The translations under genes and the position numbers were made by a program. A DNA stretch of 64,000 nucleotides. Source: Domibacillus indicus (GTDB taxonomy: Bacteria > Bacillota > Bacilli > Bacillales > Domibacillaceae). Below the pieces are notes generated by a model. That model did no database searches, was not told where the DNA came from, and worked only from the letters and a program-made list of their open reading frames with translations. The number at the start of each line of letters is the position of its first letter. Position 1 is the first letter of the stretch. This document shows, piece after piece, positions 63,990-64,000 of the stretch. The stretch is taken from NCBI RefSeq assembly GCF_023715895.1, contig NZ_JAMBOO010000012.1, forward strand, positions 37,707 to 101,706, in the 5' to 3' direction.

Positions 63990-64000
63990 CTATGAAGTTT

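Overview
The window looks like chromosomal DNA of a low-to-mid G+C, endospore-forming Bacillaceae bacterium. Supporting signs are strong AGGAGG-type ribosome binding sites with GTG and TTG starts, cre (CcpA), CodY and Spo0A boxes, T-box leaders, a YjcZ-family sporulation miniprotein, a KinB-like kinase and a Bacillus-type 5S rRNA. The genus cannot be fixed from the sequence alone. The right edge is the end of an rRNA operon read leftwards: 5S is inside, 23S would lie beyond base 64000.

Left part (0-11.6 kb): an AraC regulator C-terminus, an inositol-type MFS permease, a xylose-isomerase-like TIM barrel enzyme and a Gfo/Idh/MocA dehydrogenase form a carbohydrate locus with two cre-like sites. 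The order resembles yfiFGHI of Bacillus subtilis. It is followed by XerS, a DNA alkyl-transferase, an Imm-5-like protein, a membrane-anchored Ser/Cys-rich protein, a neopullulanase-type amylase and an RsbR-like STAS protein.

Middle part (11.8-22 kb): a divergent cluster transcribed away from a 120-bp-period tandem repeat. Leftwards are an ATP-grasp ligase and a 654-residue protein with a candidate Cys-His-Asn/Asp triad. Rightwards are a GNAT protein, an AgcS Na+/amino acid symporter and a stand-alone SIR2 protein. This is the best candidate for an undescribed system. Next is thrZ with three tandem T-box leaders.

22-42.5 kb: a methyltransferase, a 38-residue-repeat protein, a GH25 lysozyme, a decayed TnpB transposon inside a small gene, ileS (type 2) with a T-box plus a second terminator, an aminotransferase, asnB, a tyrosine recombinase divergent from a HTH protein across a very A+T-rich spacer, brnQ with two CodY boxes, and a crh-like gene under a cre site.

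42.5-64 kb: a gene-poor accessory region with small genes, several terminator-ended elements that look like one repeated small-RNA family, a prolyl hydroxylase, a KinB-like kinase, an intact copy of the TnpB element, and decayed phage DNA (a terminase small subunit split by another TnpB element, DUF3954-like debris, a LexA-type HTH mini-operon with an SOS box). After that come a secreted protein, a molybdopterin-oxidoreductase relic, an LCP cell-wall protein and 5S rRNA. Several genes of fewer than 60 codons and several broken genes were found by direct reading. All functional assignments are by motif recognition without database searches.
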